A stretch of DNA of 64,000 nucleotides, taken from positions 124,001 to 188,000 of the forward strand of contig JAALGY010000015.1 in assembly GCA_032358165.1 (NCBI GenBank). The letters are read 5' to 3'. The position numbers and the translations under genes were made by a program. This stretch comes from Diplosphaera chodatii. Its lineage: Eukaryota; Chlorophyta; Trebouxiophyceae; Prasiolales; Stichococcaceae. The notes under the pieces are model-generated. The model did no database searches. It was not told the DNA's origin and worked only from the letters and a program-made list of their open reading frames with translations. This document shows, one piece after another, positions 15,601-25,342 of the stretch (the first letter of the stretch is position 1; every line of letters begins with the position of its first letter).

Positions 15601-18600
15601 CCTCCTCTGCACTTCCTCCTTCCATCTGGTTGTGGAGTATGTACGATTTATGATGCAGTGCTGCCAAGACCGCCTCACATCACACATGATGCAGCAACAC
15701 GTGACTTGCTGCATACATGGCTGCAGGTACACCAACACCGCCAACTCCATCTTCTGGTTCCACTATGGCAAGGCCATCTGGAACATTATCTGGGGATCAG
15801 TCCGCAACAAGTGCGTCCCGCCTGCTTGAGCTGGCCATGCATGTGTGGCATATTGTAGACTCCATCCCATCAGCTCAGGGCTGGAAAAGCATTTGGTACA
15901 CCTGAACTGACTGGTTGCCGTGGGTTGAACAGGCAGTCTACCTTCAAGGTGACGCCCAAGAGCCCAGCTTCCATCACCGCCATCACTGCCAGCATCCCCA
16001 CCAACTCCTCCGCACCTGCTCCCGCTGCGCCCCCCAAGCCCGCCAAGGTGCAGATCTGCCTGTTGTTCCTGGCCATGACATGCATGTGCATGTCAAAGGT
16101 TCATACTGCATCATGACTGCGCCTGTCCAGATGACGGCTGCCATCTCATGTCTGCAGGCATCCCGGCAGTGCTGCATGGGCGTATACTTCAAGGACATCT
16201 GGATGTCGATACTTACATTCACGCTGCTGGCGGCCACCATCGGTATCGGCATCTGGCGCCTCATTGCCGATGGCATTGTGCGCAGCACCTGGAACTTCGG
16301 GTGAGTGTTGGTCGTCGATCAGCGACGCATGCACAACGCCATGTTAATGTGTCCGTGTGACGATGCTCCTTCTCTGGCCAATCTTGAGATGAGCACACTC
16401 GCCATGCAGGCTGCTGGTGTCGCTGGGCTGGGCGCTGTTCAGCATCTTTCCATCGTACCTGATGCTGCACTACTGCGCCCTGGGCAACAGGGGCCTGCGC
16501 GTCGCATGCACCATGTCCAAGCTGCTCATGACGCTCACTGGCCTGGGTAAGTGCACATGAAACCCCATGCATGCTGCTGCAAGTGTCCAAGCTGAATCAA
16601 ATTTGACCTTTATATGCAGCCACCAAGGTGCAGCTGCTGTATGTCAGCCTGGAGCACAGCGTGCCCAGTGAAATGCACATGTTGCAGGTGTCATCGCGCT
16701 GCTATTCTGGCTGCAACCCAAGGAGTACGACTACCAGAAGCCACTGGGCGACAGCTTCCTGTTCTATGAGTCACACCGATCAGGTGTGCTGCCATCAGCC
16801 GAAGTCATGAGCCAGGCAACTTCCTGACGCTCCTGCTGCAGGCTGCATAAGCCTGCACCGCGTATCCGACAAGTGCATTGCAACATTGCATCACGTTTTG
16901 CGCGTCTGACGTTAAAGATGGTGTTGCTCTCAGGTGTTCTGCCGGCAACCAACCGTGTGCCATGGCGTGGCGACAGCGGCCTGTCTGACTGGATGGCCAA
17001 CGGCACCGAAGGCATCCGCCTGGTGAGGCGGCAACCGCCTGTCAAGTAACCCAGCAGTGAAGCTGCTGCCAACGGCAGGAATACACCAGCCAATGCTCAG
17101 CATCCACAGCATTTGAATGCTGAACTTCAATCATCTGTGGCTGCAGGTGGGTGGCTACTACGACTCGGGTGTGTCCTTCGTCAAGTACACCTACCCGATG
17201 GCAACAACGACTGCGCTGCTGTCTTGGGGCCTGCTCGCCTTCCCCAAGGTATGCAGCATGGTCCAGCAATGCCCTGGGTGCATCTGTTCTGGCTGCATCT
17301 GCGTTGCAGTATGTTCTCCACCGAGCTGCATCGCCCATCGCTGAGCACTGAGCACAATCCTGACGCATTGCTGACTCAACACAGACCGTCAACATGCTGC
17401 GCCATGTGATGCCCGCAGGGGTACGAGAATGCCAACCAGACCAAGTACGCCCGTGAGGCGATCAAGTGGGGTGCAGACTACCTCATGACCGCACACATCG
17501 ACGCCGACACCTTTGTCGCCCAAGTTGGCAGCCCACTGATTGATGGTGAGCTACGGAGATGAGAGACAGCCGTGCGCAACTTGTCACATGTCACATGCTC
17601 ATGTTAGATCGATACACACATATAAGGGCTTCGTCTTGCATGTTCGTCGATCCGTATGGGTTGATTTGCTCACCTGCATCTGCTGCTTGCAGGTTCAAAG
17701 TGGACGCGGCCAGAGCAGCTGCAGGAGAGGCGACCGGTGTACATTGTGAACGCCACACGTGCGGGCAGCGATCTGCTAGGCTCAGCTTCCGCGGCACTGT
17801 CGGCTGCCTCAATGGCCTTCCGCACCTCAGATGTGAAGTACAGCCTGAAGGCCGCAAACCATGCAGTGCAGCTATACAAGTGAGTGTGGCGGCATACGCA
17901 GTGTGGATGCATGCTGATCTGCTTGGCGTGATGTTGGGCTGCTGCAACCGTGCCATATGTGAATCTGACCCTGTGTCCCCACTGTGAGCAGGCTTGCAAA
18001 GCAGCGGGAGGGACTCTACGCACAGTGGCTGCAGTCGGGTGGCAACAACCTGGCTGGCCCCTATGCCTCCGCCAGCTACCAGGACGACCTGGCCTGGTGC
18101 GTAGTTGGTGCTGCTAACCAAAGCTGACAAGCAGCATCCAGGGGCACATCAGTCAGGAGCGTGCAGGGATGCAGCAGGACATGGCTGGCTGTGCCATCGA
18201 GCCAGCTGGTAGGGTGGATGTGGACATGCTGTGCTCATACTTGCAGGGCCGCCATCTGGCTGTACCGCCTGACGCGAGACCCCCAGTACCTTCAGGACGC
18301 CGCTGTGTCCTACAAGCACTACCTTGATGTGCGCATCAACTGTTATGTATGAATGACATGCTCTGTATGAATGACATGTAACTGTCGTGTAGAGACTAGC
18401 GCCAGAGGAGCATTGCTCACTGTCACCATGCGGGTGCTGCCAGTAGGTTGCAGCATGCTGAGGTTGCAATCTCCCTGCTGCAGAAGGAGGTGACGGAGGC
18501 AAACTCGTTCGTGTTCGACTGGCAGAACCTGGCACCCGGCGTCGCGTTGCTGCTGGCTGAGGCCACCAACTGGCAGCCACCCAGCTACACGGTGTGCTGG

Positions 18601-20101
18601 CAAAGCATAGCTGCATGCAAGTGCATGCTGCCGTAAGAATACGAGGGTATAGCAGGCACAGGTGTGTGACGCCAAACTGGACCACAGCACATCCATGTGG
18701 AAAAGCGTGCTACTCAGCACCATTCGTGCATTCCTGACCCCAACCCTCTGGCTATACAGGTGGATGGCATCCGCCCTGAGTACGTGTCCGATGTGGAGGG
18801 ATTCCTGGGCAACTGGATGAGCCGCTACGACAGCGACACCGTGCACTACACCCCGCAGCTGCTCGCCTGGACCAACACCTCGGTGCAGTCCTGTCACAGC
18901 CTTCGGACATGCAATACTGCCGACAAACAATAACTCGCTGTGAAGAAGGTGTGACGCCCTGCCATTTGAGCAACTCTCCTCGAGCTGCTGGTGACGGGAG
19001 GCGTCATGTGCTGCAGGCGCCGCTGCAGACAGCAGCAAATGCTGCCTTCCTGGCCAAGGTGTACGCCACCGAGCAGAAGGGCAAGGACAGCGTCGTCAGC
19101 TGCTGGGCAGGTACAGCTAGTGCCACTTCCTGCAGCTCTTTCAGTTGACATGCTCAAGCTCCACACAGAGGCTGCTGTGCTGGCGCCTGTTTAGCCTGAC
19201 AAGTGGGAGCAGCTCCCACTATAATGCTGTGATCAATCCTAGTGCGTGCCTATGCCAATCGCCTTATTGCTGCTCATGCAGAGAGCCAGGCGCGCTACAT
19301 GCTGGGCATGCGCTTCCGCAGCAACTTCGTGGTGGGGCTGTCGGACAAGAGCCCCAAGCAGCCGCGCGACCGGGCCGCCTCATGCCCCGTCAACTACAGG
19401 ACCCCCTGCAACGCCGCGACCGCCGCCATGCCAAACCGGCCCAACCCTCACGTCATTACTGGCGCACTGGTGAGCACTGTTTCTGTGGCTCGCATGTGCG
19501 TGCAGCGAAGCAGATTGAGCGACACGCTGGTGGGGATGCCGTCTGAGTCAACGCCAGCTCATGGCTGTGCAGCGGAAGGCCAGCGCTTCTGCAACTCGGC
19601 CACTGTCTGGCAGGCTGCACAGTGTGCTGCCAAGCTGAGGCAGATCAGCAAATTTTGTTCAGGTCAATGGACCCGACGGACGCGATAGGTATCACGACCG
19701 GCGGAACCACCCCAACTCGGGCGTGTCGCTCAACAACAACGCCGCCTTCACCGGCCTGCTGGCAGCGCTGTCGCAACAGCCCAAGGACCACTGGAACCAG
19801 TGCAACGCGCGGCCCAAATACTTCTGGCAGCCAAGTGCGCACCCCAAAGCAGCCTCATGGATGTGTATGCTGCACGGTTGGCATCGCTGGCTGAAGATCT
19901 CCAGGTTAGTGACCACGAGTGTCGCACCCATGTTGCCGTGCATTGACTGAGCTGTGCTTTGGCTGCAACTGCAGGCAACTACAACCTGTTCTAGATGGTG
20001 GTGGTGGCGGCAGTCAGGGGGTGGACCAGCTGCAGCAGGGCACTGGCAAAGCCCTGCAGGATGTAGTGCAGCAGCAGGAGCAGCACGTCTGGTCCCCTTA
20101 A
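12663..20101 (+). CDS. Fusion: cellulose-synthase-like GT2 glycosyltransferase + GH9 endoglucanase-like domain
   Basis: About 27 exons joining in phase give roughly 1,150-1,200 residues. From ATG 12663 a Ser/Lys-rich cytosolic tail leads into two membrane segments (12938-13164). The GT2 domain follows: VRVLLPCYRETPEM, VCDDGKD (first Asp motif), NGKSANLNNALNHIF, VFDADQ (DxD), CTGSNFLIRAAHL, GED (TED equivalent) and QQKSRW (QxxRW). More membrane segments follow (15000-16720), with FKVTPK, seen in bacterial-type cellulose synthases, in a loop. The last membrane exon reads VIALLFWLQPKEYDYQKPLG and ends FLFYESHRSG, already the start of the GH9 fold, which runs to ~19780. A Gly/Gln-rich tail ends HVWSP then TAA. 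Expected location is plasma membrane or Golgi, with GH9 on the outer side of the last helix. The polysaccharide made is unknown; cellulose is the first guess. No PilZ domain was seen. Confidence 0.88.
13303..14811 (+). other. GT2 catalytic domain within the fusion gene
   Basis: All residues expected of a processive inverting family-2 transferase are visible: the DDG motif at 13564-13572, the DxD motif (FDADQ) at 14056-14070, the catalytic-base motif GED at 14661-14669 and QKSRW at 14775-14789. The QxxRW motif is the mark of processive synthases such as cellulose, chitin and hyaluronan synthases. Exon phases keep one frame across the domain. Confidence 0.88.
15129..15198. repeat. Two tandem copies of a 35-bp unit in an intron
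   Basis: The unit starts GGCAGGATGTTCCCTTGCAT and repeats at a spacing of 35 bp, with very few differences, inside an intron of the GT2-GH9 gene. Confidence 0.9.
16690..19790 (+). other. GH9-like (alpha6/alpha6) domain with degenerate active site
   Basis: Family-9 landmarks appear in order over about 430 residues: YESHRSGVLP with VPWRGDSGLSD; VGGYYDSGVSFVKYTYPMAT; REAIKWGADYLM; YQDDLAWAAIWLYR; LGMRFRSNFVVG with SPKQPRDRAASCP; NPHVITGALVNGPDGRDRYHD; NNNAAFTGLLAAL. In active GH9 enzymes the second block reads DAGD, the next-to-last region has PHHR, and a catalytic Glu precedes the NAxF motif by 8-9 residues. Here these read DSGV, PRDR and Gly, so hydrolysis is unlikely. Confidence 0.85.
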
Positions 20102-20676
20102 TACTCAGAACTGGTCAAGCATGGTTGATCTTGCGCTGCAACATACCTGCAGCGGACAGGTCGAACCGAGACCTGTGGTGCAAGGGAGCTGCCGGCCTGT
20201 ACAGACGCTAAATTACAGTTAGATAGTTGTGTTGCAGAACCGAGTCGCTTGACGTTCGACAGCAGCACTCATTAGGAGCGTCCGCTGGGTTGTAGTGCAC
20301 AACAATGATTGGTTGCAGAGCGCCAGCACTGCTTAGGTTTGGAGCGGCAAAGCTGTCTTGCAACTTCAGGGCCTACTGCGGAGCGTCGGCAGACTTTGTG
20401 TGTTTGTAGGCTGCGCTTGTTATATCTCCCAGGAGCATGGCGCAACCTCCTTGGGCGGCATTGATGCTGCTGCATTGATATTTGAGTGACTGGTCTTCGT
20501 TCTCAGCACCCTGCATGTCCATCGTTGGTTTGTAACATGGTGTTGCTTTGTTGTCACGAACATACAGATTATATTGTCAACACCGATCTCTGTACATGCA
20601 AAGAGGTTCTAACTTTAGCATGAATGAGGTTGCTGATCACATGGTACATTACAGACGGGACACAAGTCCCTTTGCA
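20102..20676. other. Convergent 3' intergenic region
   Basis: About 575 bp between the fusion gene stop and the DUF89 gene stop. It contains TGTAA at 20531-20535, the usual chlorophyte polyadenylation signal, which could serve the fusion transcript. Nothing else recognised. Confidence 0.45.
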
Positions 20677-22833
20677 TCATGGTGCTGGGTCAAATTTGCA
20701 GACAATGTCATAGAGCCGGCCATTCAGCTCTGCAGCGACCTCTGGGTGCTTGATCATGCCCAGCTTCAGTGCATCAACCTTGAAGCGGGCGCGGAGGTTG
20801 GTCTCGATCGAGCGGCCCATGCCCTCAAGGACAACCAAGTCTGCGTCCTGCGCCGCTGCCGCAACCTCTGGCGATACCTGTACCAAAGAGTGTGCACCTT
20901 GCAGTTGAGGCGCGCCCTGGTCTCGACCTCTGGCCAAGAGGGGTATCCCTCTTGCCACTGCATGTGCGACCAGCAGCACTATGCACACACGCACCTGACG
21001 CAGGTCAATGCAACACATGTGCGACCAGCAGCACTACGCACACACGCACCTGACGCAGGTCAATGCAACACATGTCGGTGCCTGTCGACACCACCCTGAG
21101 GGTGCCCTCTGCCAACGCATGTTCCAGTGTCCCATCTATCGCCGCGGCTTTGTTGACGACCTGCAGTAAGCATTCGCAGCTTATGACTGTATCGCTGCAA
21201 CAGATCCTGGCAGAAAGCCAGCCACACCATGCCCGCACAATAGACTGATGAGGCTTGCACCTGCTGCAGCTCAGCTGCAGTGATGTCGTTGATGGAGGCC
21301 GTCTCGTTCGCTGCAAGGCTGACCCGCGTGCCATGGCGCACCAGCTCCCTGGCAAACGGCAGGATGCCTGCAGGTTCCAGCCACCACCAACGCCTGAGAG
21401 TGCAGGCATACATGGAGCACATCTGAACTTGCCATCACGGCCACTGGGAGCTGACATGCCAGTGCGCACCCAGTACAGCGTCTGAGCCGGCGTTGTCCAG
21501 GAAGATGAGCGCATGTCTGTGCGGCTGCGGCCGCGTGAGCGCAGTCATCGCGGCATCCAGATCGTCCACCGCCCAGGGGCGGCTGACCAGGCCATCCACC
21601 GTCTGCCGGAAAGGCACCTACAGCGGAGGTCAGAAAAGGCCTGGTCCCTGCACAATGTTGCTGGGCGTAACAAGCACATTGTTGTAGGCAATGACCAACG
21701 ACCCAGTTGCAGTTTCCAACAGTGGGTACAGCTGAACGATGTCACAATGTGGCCGCAATCAAGAGCACCCACCCCGCCGACAGCATTGAACAGCTGGCTG
21801 CTTGCGGCGGCACCCAGATCGAAGATGTTGCCGGCGAATACGCCCCGCAGTGCGGCCTCCATGCGCTGACGTGCATCTGAGATGGCGTCAAGGTCCCTGA
21901 GAGCATTCAAAAGCAGATCACGCTGCGATGCAATGACATGACGGCCGTGCACGAAGCCCCAACACCGTAGTTCGCAGGTGACACCCACATGGGGACAGCC
22001 ACCTCGACCTTTGACGCATACCTGATCACAACCGGGAGCAGGGCCAGTGCCTTCGCATTCTCCTCCGCCTTGACAGTCCGGAAGGCGTCCTGAAAGCCCT
22101 CTGCCCTCAAGCACCGATCCCTGCCCACGTGACACGACCCTCAACTGCCACATGACGCTGCTCAGAGCGGACGTGCATCAACAGCTTGACGGGCTCAAAA
22201 GGGCAGAGCATGCCATCGTGTACCTCAGAGCAGAAAGGCTGATGCAGTTGACTGGCTCCGGCTCGAAGCCCGGTAGCGACGCAGCTGGGTCGGCAGCAAT
22301 GCGCTGCAGCAGCGCTTCGTAGGCACTTGTGAATCGCTGCACTGCCTCCTGCTCAGGGTTGTGTCACAGGGTATGGATTGCTACTGCGTGCGTCCGATCT
22401 GCTCAGGAAGGATACAATGACAAATTCTCAAAATGGTGCAGCACGAATTTACCTGCCGGCTGTGGTCTGGCACTTCTGGGTCGGACAACGCCATGCGCTG
22501 GAACTGTGGAATGCTCTTCCTACGTGAGGATTGTGGATCAGCTGCAGCACTTGTATATGATCAGAAAAGCACGGGCCAGCAGCAGATCCCCACCTGAACA
22601 CCTCCAGCCAGTCTGCCAGTGTAGGCTTGCCGGGCTCAATCCTATGGAGGTGATGGATCCGCATGAAGTGAGGGTGCACTGGGGGCGATCACTGCTCTTG
22701 CTAGTAACTTGTGCACCTTCGTCTTTCTGGATCCTCACCTTTGCGCAGTATAATCGAAAGTGTGCGGCCGATAACCATCCAGCAGCAGCGGAAACTGCAC
22801 CAGGTGCTGCGCTTCCAACTGCTTCACAGCCAT
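20677..22833 (-). CDS. Stand-alone DUF89 (ARMT1-like) metal-dependent phosphatase, pantothenate kinase 2 C-terminal type
   Basis: Matches the DUF89 domain that plant PANK2 and animal PANK4 carry behind a pantothenate kinase domain; the known activity is hydrolysis of phosphopantetheine-type or damaged metabolites. Blocks in order: MAVKQLEAQHLVQFPLLLDG (start), AVQRFTSAYEALLQRIAADP, RAEGFQDAFRTVKAEENAKA, ALRGVFAGNIFDLGAAAS, HALIFLDNAGSDAVLG (metal-binding Asp/Asn), LAANETASINDITAAELQQV, CCIDLRQ, DADLVVLEGMGRSIETNLRA and the end GRLYDIVCKFDPAP then TGA. An in-frame TAA lies nine codons before the ATG, and no kinase-domain exon occurs before the next gene, so it appears to stand alone. A 55-bp tandem duplication copies the exon end CCIDLRQ with its splice donor. 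Confidence 0.85.
20961..21070. repeat. 55-bp tandem duplication spanning an exon end and splice donor
   Basis: Two copies (20961-21015 and 21016-21070) differ at about one base. Each contains the minus-strand sequence for CCIDLRQ followed by GTGCGTG, so the DUF89 gene has two adjacent copies of one 5' splice site. Confidence 0.92.
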
Positions 22834-23574
22834 GTCACCCAGACAATGATCTGGGTTTTATTGAAACAAACTTTGGTCTCCACAATACTCCAGGTCCCGG
22901 CTGTATGCACAACTGCTGCAGGGAAGTGAGGTGCAGCAATAGGTCAGCAATGCGCTGCCGCAATAACCCTCAATAGCAGATCAAGCCTTTTTCAACTGAT
23001 GATGCAATGCCAGGCAGCGCTTGGCAGTTCTAGCATATCAAAGACTAATAAGCGCAGGTTCGCAGCTTCTGCATGCGCAAACGGGCTTGTGCGTCCACAA
23101 ATGCATGGCCAGGAAGATGCTCCACGCTCCAGATGGGGCAAATCAGCGTGCATCAATCGATGACCGTCGTTCATGCTGCAATGTGCATGGACGGCGGTTG
23201 GGGTGTGTCGCAACCAGATCTTGACATTGGACTTTGGCCCACTCTCACAACTCCAAGGTCTGGTGGCGGCGGGATCATAATGCTGCCAACGCCATGCAGC
23301 TATTTCAGTCATATCAGTCAAGCTTAAGAGCCGGTTTGGCCGGCTCTGAGAGGGTCGAACCCCAGTCATCTTCAACAAACTGCTGATGTAACACCACCAG
23401 GAGTTCTGCACTCGACATTGCAACCAAGCGCTGGAGATGAGTATACTTGTTGACGGTCTAACCTGAAATGAATACATGTGCTGAGCACCGCAACAACAGC
23501 AATCACTACCCGAGACTTCACCACCAGCAATACCCCGATCTGCACCCGACGAACACCCCGCTTGCAGTCCGAGC
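22834..23574. other. Intergenic region with a perfect hairpin
   Basis: About 740 bp between the DUF89 start and the PRXL2-like stop, both minus. It includes an inverted repeat at 23327-23347: arms AGAGCCGG and CCGGCTCT around the loop TTTGG. No coding exon recognised. Confidence 0.5.
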
Positions 23575-25026
23575 TCAAAGCCCCGCCGCCGCGAGGATCT
23601 CCTCCGGCTCCGCGTGCGCTCCTGTCGCTGGGTCGTAGTGCGACCAGACCAGCTCCCGGCCGTTGAACAGGAAGGCGCCACCCTGCTGGTAGGCCTGCAG
23701 GAATGGGCACGCTTCAGGATTCGGTGCAACATGCATGGTCTGCATGGTTCAGGATGCTGCAGCACATGCCGAGGCACACAAAGGGAACTTTCGCAGTTTC
23801 CTTGCCGGACCCAGTGACACGTGAAATCCCATGCCAAATTAACTTACCTGACCCTGCTTTGTGGGGATCCACGGCCTCCAGTTGGCCAGCGCCTCCCGAG
23901 CGCCCGCGAGCCCATCTTTGCGTAGCCTCTTCCAAAGCGTCAGAGGAGTCTGCAGGGCAGACGTATTGCTCAACGCTGCTTGCCAGCGGAAAGCTCACGA
24001 TGCATCAACACACTGCAAAGTGGTTGCGAGCCCCACCGCCAAACGTGGCCTCAGAAATACACGGCAACCTTCATGCCAACATGCCAACAAGCGCTCCTCA
24101 CTCGTGGGTCAAAGAATGTGGCGATGGGCCCCGTGTTCTTGAGCTCCAGCTTGTCGTACGTCACATTCTCCGGGTCCGCCAGCAGCAGTTCCGGCGGAAA
24201 CTCCGTCAGCTCAGCAAACTCCAGACCGCGCTCCGGCGGCCCCATGCTGACCTGCAGGCAGCCAAACCTGGCGTGTCGATACACAGCTTCACCCTCTGGA
24301 TGGCATGCTATACAAATGCGCCGCCACATGGCCACTAGAGGCCACCGCTGGCACCTCCGCAGCTCACAAGCAGGGGTCCATCCGCAGCACTGTTAGGACT
24401 CACCAGGTACAGCTTGTAGCCTGCTTCCCGAAGCTTTGGCAGGACCTGCCGCCGCAAGTCGCGTGCCAGCTCCTGGCAGAAGTTGCAGCCTGTGCGTGGT
24501 TTGCCCAACTTCAGGACTCACTGATGTTGCATTGGCGATTCTCACTCGGTGCAGCGTGCAGCAATGCAGAATCTAGTCAAGCACGTACCCATAGAGCGCG
24601 CAAAGACCAGGAATGCACGATCATTCTCGCCCCAAAGATCTGTGATTGATACCTGCTTCTGGTCGGACACCAACCACACCTGCATGCATGACCAAGCATT
24701 GCGCAGCTGTCCGACCAGTGGCAGGCTTGGATGGCAGCGGTCAACTTACTGTGAAACGAGGAATGCCAAACTTTTGGCACCTTGACACCGTCTAGCCGCT
24801 CGTACTTGTCGCTGGCTGTTTGCTGTGCGCCGCTGGCTGCCGAAGACCACCGCATCCCCATGCTGCGCCCGTGCTGAAGGTGTTGCCTACTCTGCCACCG
24901 TATGAACGCGGTAGGAGCAAGATGTGGCAGTGGGGCGGCTGTGGATGCTGGGAGGGGCCTGCTGCTGGTCAGCCTGCCTGCACACGCTGCATGCTGTAAC
25001 TGCACCTTGTGTGACGTTGCATGCAT
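23575..25026 (-). CDS. PRXL2 / AhpC-TSA-like thioredoxin-fold protein, probably plastid targeted
   Basis: Start chosen at 25026 because the first ~60 residues (MHATSHKVQLQHAACAGRLT and on, rich in Arg, Ser, Ala, Pro) look like a transit peptide in one frame with the domain. Phase-0 splicing gives YERLDGVK joined to VWLVSDQKQVSITDLWGEND and RAFLVFARSMGCNFCQELAR, the thioredoxin-fold entry with a CxxC (C-N-F-C) pair. Then come REAGYKLYL, VSMGPPERGLEFAELTEFPP, TYDKLELKNTGPIATFFDPR, TPLTLWKRLRKDGLAGAREA, AYQQGGAFLFNGRELVWSHY and the end EPEEILAAAGL then TGA. This is the PRXL2 (formerly FAM213/AAED1) architecture. Members are thought to be redox-active; the substrate is unknown. The in-frame junctions support a complete gene of about 270-300 residues. 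Confidence 0.82.
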
Positions 25027-25342
25027 CGTGCGTGTGAGCCTGCCACAGTTGTATGTCGCGAAGCTCCCCTGAAACATACGACGTGTCTATATGTACCTTG
25101 GACTCCTTAGAAACCCTTAGACACAGATTGCAGATGCAGAAATGACTCTTCGGGACAGGCAAAGAAGCTGCATGTGCACGTGCGGCTCAATCCCTGCACT
25201 CGTGCACTGAAGAAAATGAGACATGATCTGCATGCAATTACGGTCAGCAGCACACATGAAGTGTTACCATTGGGACACCTGAACGTACCTCTGCGCGACC
25301 GCAGCAACGACGTGCACGTCCAAAGGCGCTGCTGCATGAGCC
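25027..25342. promoter_or_regulatory. Divergent promoter region, PRXL2-like / DHQ-SDH
   Basis: A 316-bp gap between divergent start codons. No distinct element recognised. Confidence 0.5.

Noticed and set aside
16619..16627. An 8-nt micro-exon (CCACCAAG) in the fusion gene
   Set aside because: Including it would put the next exon, which encodes the membrane helix and GH9 start, out of frame.
16690..20101. GH9 region as a separate KORRIGAN-like gene with its own N-terminal membrane anchor
   Set aside because: The exon with the membrane helix joins upstream in matching phase (phase 1 at GLTGL-G), has no suitable ATG, and no promoter-sized gap separates the halves.
23327..23375. tRNA-like sequence (GGTTCGACCC on the minus strand beside a hairpin)
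   Set aside because: No matching acceptor, D and anticodon arms could be folded around it.
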